Source: Longimicrobiales bacterium
GTDB taxonomy: Bacteria; Gemmatimonadota; Gemmatimonadetes; Longimicrobiales; Gaopeijiaceae
DNA: 64,000 nt
Direction of reading: 5' to 3'
Assembly (NCBI GenBank): GCA_951813395.1
Contig: OX638356.1
Coordinates: forward strand, 3,236,501-3,300,500
This document shows positions 56,755 through 64,000 of this stretch, in pieces. The notes beneath the pieces are model-generated. The model worked only from the letters and a program-made list of their open reading frames with translations, searched no databases and was not told the origin of the DNA. How positions within the stretch are numbered: position 1 is the stretch's first letter; every line of letters starts with the position of its first letter. Both the position numbers and the translations under genes were made by a program.

Positions 56755-58162
56755 GTCGGTACGCCGGCGTGAAGATGTCGTTCACGGCCGCGACCCGAAA
56801 ACCCTTCCGTTCGAGCAGGGAAGCGGCTGCCGACGCGCGGGCGCCCGTGAGACAATGGACGAGCAGTTCCCCCTCGCGCGGGAGTTCCTCGAGTCTTGCC
56901 GCGAGCCGCGTGTGGGCGATGTTCGTCGCCCCGTCAATTCGGGACCGCGCGAACTCGGTGGCGCGCCGCACGTCCAGCACGTGCACGTCGGCGGCGGCAC
57001 GGCGGCGCTCCACCTCCTCGAAATCGATCGCCTCGATGCTTGCCAGGCGGCTGCCGTTGGCACGGCACGCCTCCAGCTCGGCGGGCGGCGTCCAGGTCGC
57101 CACCTGGTCCAGGCCTATTCTCACCAGGTCGCGCACCGCCTCCTCGACCTGCGCCTCGTCGCAGACCAGCGAAATCCGCGATGCCGGGTCGACGTAGCAG
57201 CCCGCGATGGTGGGGAAGGACTTGTTGAGCGGTGCGTAGATGGAACCGGGGATATGGGCTTCGTAGTATCCGAGCCGGTCGTCGCGGGTGTCGAGGACGA
57301 CCGAGCCCGGGCCGGCAGCCAGGGACAGGAGCTCGGCCCCCGTCACCCGCCGGGGCCTGGGCCGAGGACCCAGGAGCGGCGGGCCGCGCCGATTCTCGAT
57401 CTTCATGCGGCCGAAGTAGAGGGGGGGCTCGGGCTGGCCATCGAGAATGTACGCGACGAACGCATCCTCGCCGCTACTCACGGCCGCCAACGCGGGGCTG
57501 AAGCGCTTCTCGTACCCGGCGGTGGTGTCGGGGAGCGCGCCGAGAGCCTTGCCGCAGGCGCTGCCTGCGCCGTGACCGGGCCAGATGCGCAGGTAGTCCG
57601 GCAGTTCGAAGACGCCGACCGCGGAGGCGTATAGGCGGCGCGCCGACGGCTCCATCTCCCCCGTGTGCCCCGCGGCGGACTCGAGAAGGTCGGGACGGCC
57701 GAGATCGCCGACGAAGATGAAGTCGCCCGATACCATGCCCATCGGCTCGGAGGCGCCGCTTCCCCGGTCGGTGATCATGAAGCTCAGATGCTCGGGCGTG
57801 TGCCCGGGGGTGTGCACGGCGCGGATATCGATCCCGCCCACGCTGAAGCCGTCCCCGTCGCGAAGCAGGGTGACCCGGTCGCGGCCCTCCGCCCACTCGT
57901 ACTCCCAGTCCGGTCCGCCTTCGGCCGACAGGTAGGCTCGGCACCCGCGGCGATCCGTGAACTCGAGGCACCCGGAGAGGAAATCGGCGTGTATGTGCGT
58001 TTCGGTCACGGCCGTGATCCGCAGTCCCTCTCGCCGCGCGATCGCCACGTAGCGGTCGATGTCCCGCTGGGGGTCGATCACAACCGCCTCGCGCGACCGC
58101 TGGCACCCCACGAGGTACGCGTGCTGAGCCAGCTTGTCGTCGACGATCTGTCTGAAGAACAT
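56747..58162 (-). CDS. MBL-fold persulfide dioxygenase-like protein with two rhodanese domains
   Basis: Protein of 471 aa. An ETHE1-type metallo-beta-lactamase domain (about 1-245; THIHADFLSG, HTPGHTPEHLSF, VSGDFIFVGDLGRPDL, PGHGAGS) is followed by a degenerate rhodanese domain (about 265-360, Cys in SLVCDE) and a second rhodanese domain with active-site CLTGARAS (about 375-470). It probably oxidises glutathione persulfide or moves sulfane sulfur. ATG 58162 has AGGA 7 bases upstream. It lies next to the broken rhodanese gene. Confidence 0.9.
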   Translation of the reverse strand: MFFRQIVDDKLAQHAYLVGCQRSREAVVIDPQRDIDRYVAIARREGLRITAVTETHIHADFLSGCLEFTDRRGCRAYLSAEGGPDWEYEWAEGRDRVTLLRDGDGFSVGGIDIRAVHTPGHTPEHLSFMITDRGSGASEPMGMVSGDFIFVGDLGRPDLLESAAGHTGEMEPSARRLYASAVGVFELPDYLRIWPGHGAGSACGKALGALPDTTAGYEKRFSPALAAVSSGEDAFVAYILDGQPEPPLYFGRMKIENRRGPPLLGPRPRPRRVTGAELLSLAAGPGSVVLDTRDDRLGYYEAHIPGSIYAPLNKSFPTIAGCYVDPASRISLVCDEAQVEEAVRDLVRIGLDQVATWTPPAELEACRANGSRLASIEAIDFEEVERRRAAADVHVLDVRRATEFARSRIDGATNIAHTRLAARLEELPREGELLVHCLTGARASAAASLLERKGFRVAAVNDIFTPAYRHA

Positions 58163-58277
58163 GTGTTTCCTAACGGACCCGCGGCCCTGCCTGTCGTACA
58201 CCCTGAACGTGGAAGCTACAGCGCGTTCCCGGAAGATGCAGTATCAGGCCATACAACCAGGTGAAGAAAGAAGAAAC

Positions 58278-58841
58278 ATGATGAATACGGCACATGGCAA
58301 CATCAGGACGACAGCCGTCACGGCATTCGTGCTGGCCGCGATCACCGCGACCGCCGCGCAGGACGCCGACGGCCAGCGGCGGGCAAACACGGGGATGCGG
58401 GCCCGGGGTGACGCGGTGTCGCCCGTGGAGCACGCGCTGCGGCGCGCTGACGCGCTCGAACTGACGGAGGACCAGCGCAACCGGCTGGAAGCGCTTCGGG
58501 TCGAGCGGCTCGCGGAGCGAACCGCCAGTGCAGCCAGGCTCATGGAAGTGGTCTCGGAAATCCGCGCCGGGATCGTCGAGCGCAGCGCCGTGCGGGAGGA
58601 GTTGGCGGCGCTCCGGGAAGCGGGCGCGGCAACCCGCGGGAACCTCCGCGACCAACTCGGCGAGATCCTCGACGATGATCAGCAGGAGGAGCTCCGGCGG
58701 GCGCTCAGGCGCTCCGCCTGGCAGAACCGGCGCGGGCAGATGCCACGCGTCGACCGGCAGCGCGGCCCGTGGCGCCGGGGCGGTTTCGGCCGCGGTCGCG
58801 GGGGCTCTCGAGCACCGAGGCGCGATCGCCCGGGACGCTGA
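58278..58841 (+). CDS. LTxxQ-type (Spy/CpxP-like) secreted protein
   Basis: Protein of 187 aa. A signal peptide (about 1-27) is followed by a helical domain with LELTEDQRNRLEAL, the LTxxQ-like motif, and a second copy-like stretch ILDDDQQEELRRAL. The C-terminal 40 residues are Arg/Gly-rich. Spy/CpxP relatives are periplasmic chaperone-like or metal-stress proteins. Gap to the divergent MBL gene is 115 bases. Confidence 0.7.
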   Translation: MMNTAHGNIRTTAVTAFVLAAITATAAQDADGQRRANTGMRARGDAVSPVEHALRRADALELTEDQRNRLEALRVERLAERTASAARLMEVVSEIRAGIVERSAVREELAALREAGAATRGNLRDQLGEILDDDQQEELRRALRRSAWQNRRGQMPRVDRQRGPWRRGGFGRGRGGSRAPRRDRPGR

Positions 58842-58952
58842 GCGGCCGGACCGGGCCCGGCTGGCAGGACTCCGGCTTTATGGTATATTGATCGTCGCCG
58901 AGTCACCCGCGAAACGGAAAACGTGATTTCGGCACGAACAGCACGCCTCCCG

Positions 58953-59026
58953 CGCCCTGCTAGCTCAACTGGTAGAGCATCCGACTCTTAATCGGCAGGT
59001 TCGGGGTTCGAGTCCCTGGCGGGGCA
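58953..59026 (+). tRNA. tRNA-Lys (anticodon CTT)
   Basis: A complete 74-base cloverleaf. The acceptor stem is GCCCTGC/GCGGGGC, the D arm TAGCTCAACTGGTAGAGCA, the anticodon loop CTCTTAA (CTT, reads AAG), and the T arm has GGTTCGAGTCC. CCA is not encoded. Confidence 0.95.
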
Positions 59027-59072
59027 CTGCGGCAAGGGGTGGCTTCGGCAACCGCCGGGGCCGCCCCTTCGT

Positions 59073-60086
59073 TCATGGGAGATATGCGCGCAGCGCGACC
59101 ACGGCTTCGCCGGCGCGCACCCGGACCCTGCCGATCGTCGCGGGCAGCAGTGCGAACCCGACCGATCCCAACCGGAGCGCACCGCCCCGGCCGGCCTCCA
59201 GCGCCGCCGACCCCGACAGGACCCCCCATATCTCGCAGGTCTCGCCGTCGAGCCGGGCCTCGTAGTCGCGGCCGGCCTCGATGCCCACGCGCTCGACGAC
59301 GAATTCGCCGCACGCGGCCAGCACCTCCCGCCTCACCCCGCCACCGTCCTCGACAAGCCGCGGGGCCACCGGCGCGGGGCCGGAGCCCGGGAAATCGATC
59401 ACGTCCAGCGCCCTTTCGACATGCAGCTGACGCGGCTTCCCGTCGGGACCGGGGCGGTCCCAGTCGTGGATTCGGTAGGTCGTGTCGGAACACTGCTGGA
59501 TCTCGACCAGGACAATCCCGGACAGGATGCCGTGAACCGTCCCCGCCGGGACCAGGATCGCGTCGCCGGGTTCGACGGGCACCCGGTTGAGGCAGTCCGG
59601 GACGGTACGGCGCGAAACGGCCTGACCGAGCGCGGCCCGATCGATGCCCGCCCTGAGGCCGTGAATGATGCACGCGCCCTTGTCGGCGTGGAGGACGTAC
59701 CACATCTCGGTCTTGCCGGATTCACCCAGGTTGTGGGCCGCCGCGTACTCGTTGTCGGGGTGCACCTGAACCGAAAGGGCGTGCGTCGCGTCGAGCAGCT
59801 TGACCAGGAGCGGGAAGACGCCGCGCCCGGCGGCCTCCCGTCCGCGCCTGCCCACGAGCGACACCCCGTACTCGGCCACGAGGCCGGGCAGATCACGTCC
59901 CGACAGCGGCCCCCGGTTCACGACGGACGGCTCGCTCGGGTGCCCGGACACCTCCCAGCTCTCGGCAACGACCCCGTCCGGCAGGTCGCGGCCGAGGAGC
60001 TCCGCCAGGCGCCGCCCGCCCCACATGTAGTCCTTGAGCCGGGGCGCGAAGCTCAGAGGGGCGGACAGCGGGTGCGCATTGGACAT
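59073..60086 (-). CDS. manA: Mannose-6-phosphate isomerase, class I (type I cupin)
   Basis: Protein of 337 aa. The opening PLSFAPRLKDYMWGGRRLAELLG, ESWEVSGHPSEPS, LSVQVHPDN (zinc ligands), KTEMWYVL and GTVHGI match ManA. It interconverts mannose-6-P and fructose-6-P. The nearest genes are tRNA-Lys and the M56/TonB gene; no sugar-nucleotide genes are close. Confidence 0.93.
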   Translation of the reverse strand: MSNAHPLSAPLSFAPRLKDYMWGGRRLAELLGRDLPDGVVAESWEVSGHPSEPSVVNRGPLSGRDLPGLVAEYGVSLVGRRGREAAGRGVFPLLVKLLDATHALSVQVHPDNEYAAAHNLGESGKTEMWYVLHADKGACIIHGLRAGIDRAALGQAVSRRTVPDCLNRVPVEPGDAILVPAGTVHGILSGIVLVEIQQCSDTTYRIHDWDRPGPDGKPRQLHVERALDVIDFPGSGPAPVAPRLVEDGGGVRREVLAACGEFVVERVGIEAGRDYEARLDGETCEIWGVLSGSAALEAGRGGALRLGSVGFALLPATIGRVRVRAGEAVVALRAYLP

Positions 60087-60152
60087 GCGTGTAAGGTATC
60101 GCCGCGGACTGCAGGAGTCCGGGCGACGGACCTCACCGTGCCCGTTTCATGG

Positions 60153-61718
60153 TCAGTTCGTCGTGAAGGTGATCGGCAACTGCACCCAGACCGGCACCGG
60201 CTCGCCCTGATTGAGGGCCGGCGTGAACCGGAAGACGGGCGCAACGCGCAATGCGGCCTCATCCAGCGCCTCGCTGCCCGAACTCGTCCGGATCTCCTGC
60301 CGCTGCACCTCTCCCGTCCTGTCGATGAAGAACCATACGATGGTCGTGCCACCGATACCGGCATCCCTCAGCAGCGGCGGATACTCGCGTTCCAGCGCCC
60401 TCAGGACTTCGGCGGCGTTGACGTATTCGGGTGCGGCCGTGTAGGGCGTGAAGGCCGGCCCGGCGGAAAGGTCCGCCTCGGCTTCCTGAGCTCCCGATCC
60501 CGTCGTGAACGTGATCGGCAGCTGGACCCAGACCGGCACCGGACGGTCGCGATTGAGCGCCGGCGTGAACCGGAACACGGGCGCAACCCGCAACGCGGCA
60601 TCATCGAGGGCGGTATGCCCGCTGGTCTCGAAAACGACCTGATTCCTCACCGTTCCGGTCTCGTCGATGAAGAACCAGACGATCACCCTCCCACCGATAC
60701 CCGCATCCCGCAGCAGGGGCGGGTATTCCCGTTGGAGCGCCGCCATGACTTCGGGAGCGTTGACGTAATCGGGTGCGACCGTGTAGGGCGTGAAGACCGG
60801 CGAGCCGGAAATGTCCGCCTCCGTGCCTTCACCCGTAATCCCCGGGATCACCACGGCCAGCCCGACGACCAGGATCGCGCCGAAGAGCAGCAACGCGCCC
60901 TGGGCCAGCCGGATCTGCGGCGCCTTGCCCAGAAGCGCGCGCAGGCGTCGTTCCAGCAGGGAGGGCTGTTCGGCAAGCGCCGCCACCGCCACGCCAGGCA
61001 TGAGTCCGCGCGCGGTCCCGACGCGAAGCAGCAGGTCACCGTACAACGCCCGCCTGTCGGGCCAGCGGCGCATCACGCGGCTGTCGCAATCGAGTTCGAG
61101 CGCAAGACCGAGACGATGGTACTGGATCCAGAGCGCGGGATTCCACGGGAACGCAACGAGCAGCGCCGCAGCCATGAAGCGAAGCTGTGCGTCGCGCGCC
61201 TTCTGGTGCTCCTCCTCGTGCGCCAGAACCAGCTCCTGCCGCGCCCGGCCCGCACCCCGCACCCACGCGGGAAGCACGATGCGCGAGCTGACGAGCCCCA
61301 CGACGGCGGGACCGGAGTCACGCGACCACAGCACGCGGCGCCCGAGGAGCTTACCCTCCCGCCAGGACGCACGGCGGCGCACAAACCGCGAGGCCCCGAT
61401 CAGCGCCGTGATCAATAGCACGGCCGAAAGGCCGGCCCAGCCCAGTTGCAGCGCGCCATCCAGGGAGTGAAGCGCGGAATCCCCGCTTACCGTAACCGCC
61501 AGGGGCTCCAGAACCATCGGGGCCGACGGGGGAGCGCCCGCCGCCGGGGAGCCGAGGGCATTCGCGAGCAGACGCGCCGCCGGCAGAATCAACGTCCCGG
61601 CGCCGGCCGCCACCCACACCCAGCGCCGCCGGCCGTCGAGCAGCTTTTCCAGGGCAAGTCCCGCGACGACAAAGAGGAGCCCCGCTCCAATCGACCATAG
61701 CATCCACGCGGCAGTCAT
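60153..61718 (-). CDS. BlaR1-like M56 peptidase with two TonB C-terminal domains
   Basis: Protein of 521 aa. N-terminal membrane helices and the M56 zinc motif HEEEH (LAHEEEHQKARD) are followed by LDCDSRVMRR, a further helix (about 280-300) and then two nearly alike TonB_C-type domains (about 320-400 and 435-521; each with EYPPLLRDAGIGG, VIVWFFID or IVWFFID, ALDDAALRVAPVFRFTPALN). It is coupled to the BlaI-like repressor upstream by ATGA. The usual beta-lactam sensor domain is absent, so the signal it senses is unknown. Confidence 0.87.
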   Translation of the reverse strand: MTAAWMLWSIGAGLLFVVAGLALEKLLDGRRRWVWVAAGAGTLILPAARLLANALGSPAAGAPPSAPMVLEPLAVTVSGDSALHSLDGALQLGWAGLSAVLLITALIGASRFVRRRASWREGKLLGRRVLWSRDSGPAVVGLVSSRIVLPAWVRGAGRARQELVLAHEEEHQKARDAQLRFMAAALLVAFPWNPALWIQYHRLGLALELDCDSRVMRRWPDRRALYGDLLLRVGTARGLMPGVAVAALAEQPSLLERRLRALLGKAPQIRLAQGALLLFGAILVVGLAVVIPGITGEGTEADISGSPVFTPYTVAPDYVNAPEVMAALQREYPPLLRDAGIGGRVIVWFFIDETGTVRNQVVFETSGHTALDDAALRVAPVFRFTPALNRDRPVPVWVQLPITFTTGSGAQEAEADLSAGPAFTPYTAAPEYVNAAEVLRALEREYPPLLRDAGIGGTTIVWFFIDRTGEVQRQEIRTSSGSEALDEAALRVAPVFRFTPALNQGEPVPVWVQLPITFTTN

Positions 61719-62110
61719 TCTTCTTCTCCTTTTTCGGGGCGGCCCGTCGCCGCCAGGCGCTGGTCAAGCAGTTCGCGGAGCCGTCTCACGGCTTCCGGCG
61801 ACAGCTGTTCCTCTGACACGAGTTGGGTCATCAGGAGCTCTGCGGAACCCGAGAAGACCTTGTCCTTCAGGCGGCCGAGCACGGAACGTCCCGCCTCCAC
61901 CCTTCCCAGCAGCGGCTGGTACCGGTGGGCCCGTCCCTCCTTGATGTGATCCACCATGCCCTTGGCCTCCAGTATGCGCAGCATGGTGAGGACGGTGTTG
62001 TAGGCCAGATCGTCGTCCAGGCGTTCGCGGACCTCGGCGACGGTTGCCGATTCGAGGTCCCACAGGACGGCCATGATGTCCATCTCTCGAGCGGTGAGCG
62101 TTCGGCTCAT
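61715..62110 (-). CDS. BlaI/MecI/CopY family transcriptional repressor
   Basis: Protein of 131 aa. The winged-helix domain (1-75: LTAREMDIMAVLWDLESATVAEVRERL, AYNTVLTMLRILEAKGMV, HRYQP) and the C-terminal dimerisation helices are typical. It partners with the M56 protease gene that its stop overlaps. Cleavage on signal would relieve repression. Candidate operators lie about 190-230 bases upstream. Confidence 0.92.
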   Translation of the reverse strand: MSRTLTAREMDIMAVLWDLESATVAEVRERLDDDLAYNTVLTMLRILEAKGMVDHIKEGRAHRYQPLLGRVEAGRSVLGRLKDKVFSGSAELLMTQLVSEEQLSPEAVRRLRELLDQRLAATGRPEKGEEE

Positions 62111-62300
62111 GCCGTTTTCCTTTGCTGTGGGGGGTCCACCCGCCCTGGGGTGACCGGGGCGTCCCTCCGGCCTTCCGGACGAGAGCCTCCGACACCAACT
62201 CCTATGTTATTAGTAGATGTTGGGGCGATTTGTTCCCCATGTCAAATCGGGGGCGTTCCCGCATGGCCATCCTGGGCATTCTCCCAGGTGTCGCTGCCCC

Positions 62301-62339
62301 TGTAAACTCCGGTTTACATAATGGAAACTTCAGTTTACA
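62301..62339. promoter_or_regulatory. Two tandem dyads TGTAAAC-N4-GTTTACA, candidate BlaI-like operator
   Basis: Dyad 1: TGTAAAC-TCCG-GTTTACA (62301-62318), perfect. Dyad 2: TGGAAAC-TTCA-GTTTACA (62322-62339), one mismatch. The dyads are 21 bases apart, two helical turns. They sit at the 3' end of the DPP-IV-like gene and upstream of the blaI-like gene. An extra lone half-site-like TATTAGTAGATGT is at 62208-62220. Confidence 0.5.
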
Positions 62340-64000
62340 GGACGGGTGATCTCGTACTCCTTCGGCGGCTCGGCCCCAAGCAGGTGCTCCACGAAGTAGT
62401 CCCAGCGGCGGCGGATGAAGTAGGGCTCGTTCAGTCCGTGGGCACGGTCCGGCGCCCACACGAGATCGTAGTCCTTGTTGGCCTTGGTAAGTTCGTCGAT
62501 CAGCTGGACCGTCATGGCCGGATGCACGTTGTCGTCCATGTCGCCGTGCATGAGCAGCAGCTTGCCCTTCAGGTTGGCGACGTGGGTCTTGTTGGCCTCG
62601 TCGGTGAAGTTGGTCGTGCCGCTGGCCGAGTCGGCCACCAGCAAACCCTGGTACTTCTCGGCCCAGTAGATGTTGTAGCTGGCGTTGTCGTGGTTCCCCG
62701 CCCCGGACACCGCGACCCTGAAGAAGTCGGGGAATCGCACCATGGCATCGGTCGACGCGAACCCGCCCCCCGAGTGTCCGTAGATGCCCACCCGGTCGAG
62801 ATCCATGAAGGGGTAGCGCGCGGCCAGCTGCTTGATCGCGGTGACGTGGTCGGGAAGGCCGTTATCGTTGAAGTCCCCGTAGTAGATGTCGTGAAACGCC
62901 TTGGAGCGGTGGGGCGTCCCCATGTGGTCGAGCTGAATCACCACAAACCCCAGCTTCGCCAGCGAGAAGTCCTCGCCGCCGGACTTGAAGGTCCACGAAC
63001 CCACGCTCCCCACCTGCGGACCCGGGTAGATGTGGTCGATGACCGGGTACAACGCGGTCTCGTCGAGGTCGTCGGGGAAATGGATGAGGCCGTAGATGTC
63101 CGTCACGCCGTCCCGGGCCTTCACCGAGAAGACCTCCGGGGCACGCCACCCCACTTCTTCCAGCTTCGAGATGTCGGCGGTCTCCAGGGTGCGGACGACC
63201 TCGCCGGTCGTGAGGCGCCTGAGCAGGGAGACGGGCGGATCGCCGATCGTGGAGTAGGTGTCGACGAAGAAGCGGCCGGAGGGCGACACCGAGATGGCGT
63301 GGTTGCCAACTTCGCCCGCGACGGTGGTCAGACCGCTGCCGTCGTAGCCGACGCGGTAGAGGCGCCCGTAGTAGGGGACTCCCTCCTCGCGTCCGTAGGC
63401 CGTGAAGTAGATGTTCCGGTTCGCCTCGTCGACGTGCCAGATCGCGCCGACGGCCCACGGCCCCGAAGTCACCTGGTTCTTCACCGTCCCGTCCCTGGAG
63501 AAGCGCCAGATGTGGGCCCAGCCGTCCCGCTCCGACCACCAGAAGGCGTCGTCGGTGCTCTCGGAAACGAACCACGAGGTCGGGTTGCGCTGCGCCGTCT
63601 CGACCCAGGTGCGCGCGCTGTCTCCCGCGACGAGCCGGAAGCTGCCGGTGGACGCATCGACTTCGGCCAGGTGATTGCTCTTCGACGCACGCGTCTCCCA
63701 GTGCATGTACGCGAAGCGCGAGTCCGCGGACCAGAGCGAATCGACCTGTGAGCCGCCCAGGTAGAGGCGGTTGGGACGGGGTTCGAGCACGACCCGGATG
63801 TTGCCGACTTCGGGGAGCACGTTCGCAGCACCATTGGATCCCGCGCCCGTGTCGTCATCGGATCCGCCCGCCGCGACCGCGCCCAGCGTCTCGCCCACAT
63901 CCAGAATGTGGAAGGCCGGAAGCGGCACGACCGAGTCTCCGGGAAGCGCGTAGGGCTGGGAAAAGTGCACGGTCCGCTGCGGCGTGTACGACACGTAGTG
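62330..64000 (-). CDS. S9 family prolyl oligopeptidase / DPP-IV-like peptidase (N-terminus beyond window)
   Basis: The 557 codons in the window run to the right edge without a start; the first visible residues HYVSYTPQR look internal. A beta-propeller region is followed by the alpha/beta-hydrolase domain with the catalytic Ser in GHSGGGF, Asp in GDMDDNVHP and His in DRAHGL. It cleaves after X-Pro or releases short peptides and is usually exported. Its stop lies inside the tandem dyads. Confidence 0.93.
   Translation of the reverse strand, partial: HYVSYTPQRTVHFSQPYALPGDSVVPLPAFHILDVGETLGAVAAGGSDDDTGAGSNGAANVLPEVGNIRVVLEPRPNRLYLGGSQVDSLWSADSRFAYMHWETRASKSNHLAEVDASTGSFRLVAGDSARTWVETAQRNPTSWFVSESTDDAFWWSERDGWAHIWRFSRDGTVKNQVTSGPWAVGAIWHVDEANRNIYFTAYGREEGVPYYGRLYRVGYDGSGLTTVAGEVGNHAISVSPSGRFFVDTYSTIGDPPVSLLRRLTTGEVVRTLETADISKLEEVGWRAPEVFSVKARDGVTDIYGLIHFPDDLDETALYPVIDHIYPGPQVGSVGSWTFKSGGEDFSLAKLGFVVIQLDHMGTPHRSKAFHDIYYGDFNDNGLPDHVTAIKQLAARYPFMDLDRVGIYGHSGGGFASTDAMVRFPDFFRVAVSGAGNHDNASYNIYWAEKYQGLLVADSASGTTNFTDEANKTHVANLKGKLLLMHGDMDDNVHPAMTVQLIDELTKANKDYDLVWAPDRAHGLNEPYFIRRRWDYFVEHLLGAEPPKEYEITRPVN

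Overview
The window is GC-rich, densely packed chromosomal DNA. The gene set suggests a Gemmatimonadota-like bacterium: a surface protein with carboxypeptidase-regulatory domains and a TonB-plug-like end, a BlaI plus M56-TonB pair, a paired M16 peptidase, a DPP-IV-type peptidase and an EF-G-2 paralogue. This is inference from gene content; no 16S gene is present.

Left block (1-12.7 kb, all minus strand). One long run is read from yebC to tsaD: yebC-ruvC-ruvA-ruvB-queA-tgt-yajC-def-fmt-thiE-thiS-thiG-rsmB-PASTA protein-tlpA-like-ybbR-tsaD. Many junctions are 4-base stop/start overlaps (GTGA, ATGA or TTGA), so translational coupling is likely and several genes start with GTG or TTG. It combines Holliday-junction repair, queuosine synthesis, protein secretion and maturation, thiamin thiazole synthesis, rRNA methylation and the t6A enzyme.

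12.9-26 kb. This part holds the plug-domain surface protein (plus strand), an EF-G-2-like GTPase, a rhomboid protease, D-Ala-D-Ala ligase, cystathionine beta-synthase, a TonB-domain lipoprotein, MutS and a copper-type P1B ATPase.

26.1-38.5 kb is an inserted element with visibly lower GC in its cargo. A tyrosine integrase sits at the right end. Next come a hypothetical gene, a 768-base hairpin- and repeat-rich stretch (candidate oriT), mobC and a relaxase, followed by a complete type I Zorya anti-phage system (zorA, zorB, zorC, zorD). This is best read as an integrative mobilizable element carrying Zorya. A 12-base direct repeat at its edges is a candidate att core.

38.5-64 kb is chromosomal again: holA (flanked by a 22-base near-perfect repeat), an ECF sigma / zinc-finger anti-sigma pair, a Nudix hydrolase, an M16 heterodimer, an aminotransferase, an SRAP protein, an aspartoacylase-like enzyme, a GCS2-CBS fusion, an iodotyrosine-deiodinase-like nitroreductase, a Leu/Val-type dehydrogenase, TerC, tRNA-Arg(CCG), RNase P RNA, a histidine phosphatase behind a perfect 26-base palindrome, a DUF481-like protein, an aquaporin, a broken rhodanese gene, a persulfide-dioxygenase-like MBL/rhodanese protein, an LTxxQ protein, tRNA-Lys(CTT), mannose-6-phosphate isomerase, an M56/TonB sensor with its BlaI repressor, and a partial DPP-IV-like peptidase running off the right edge.
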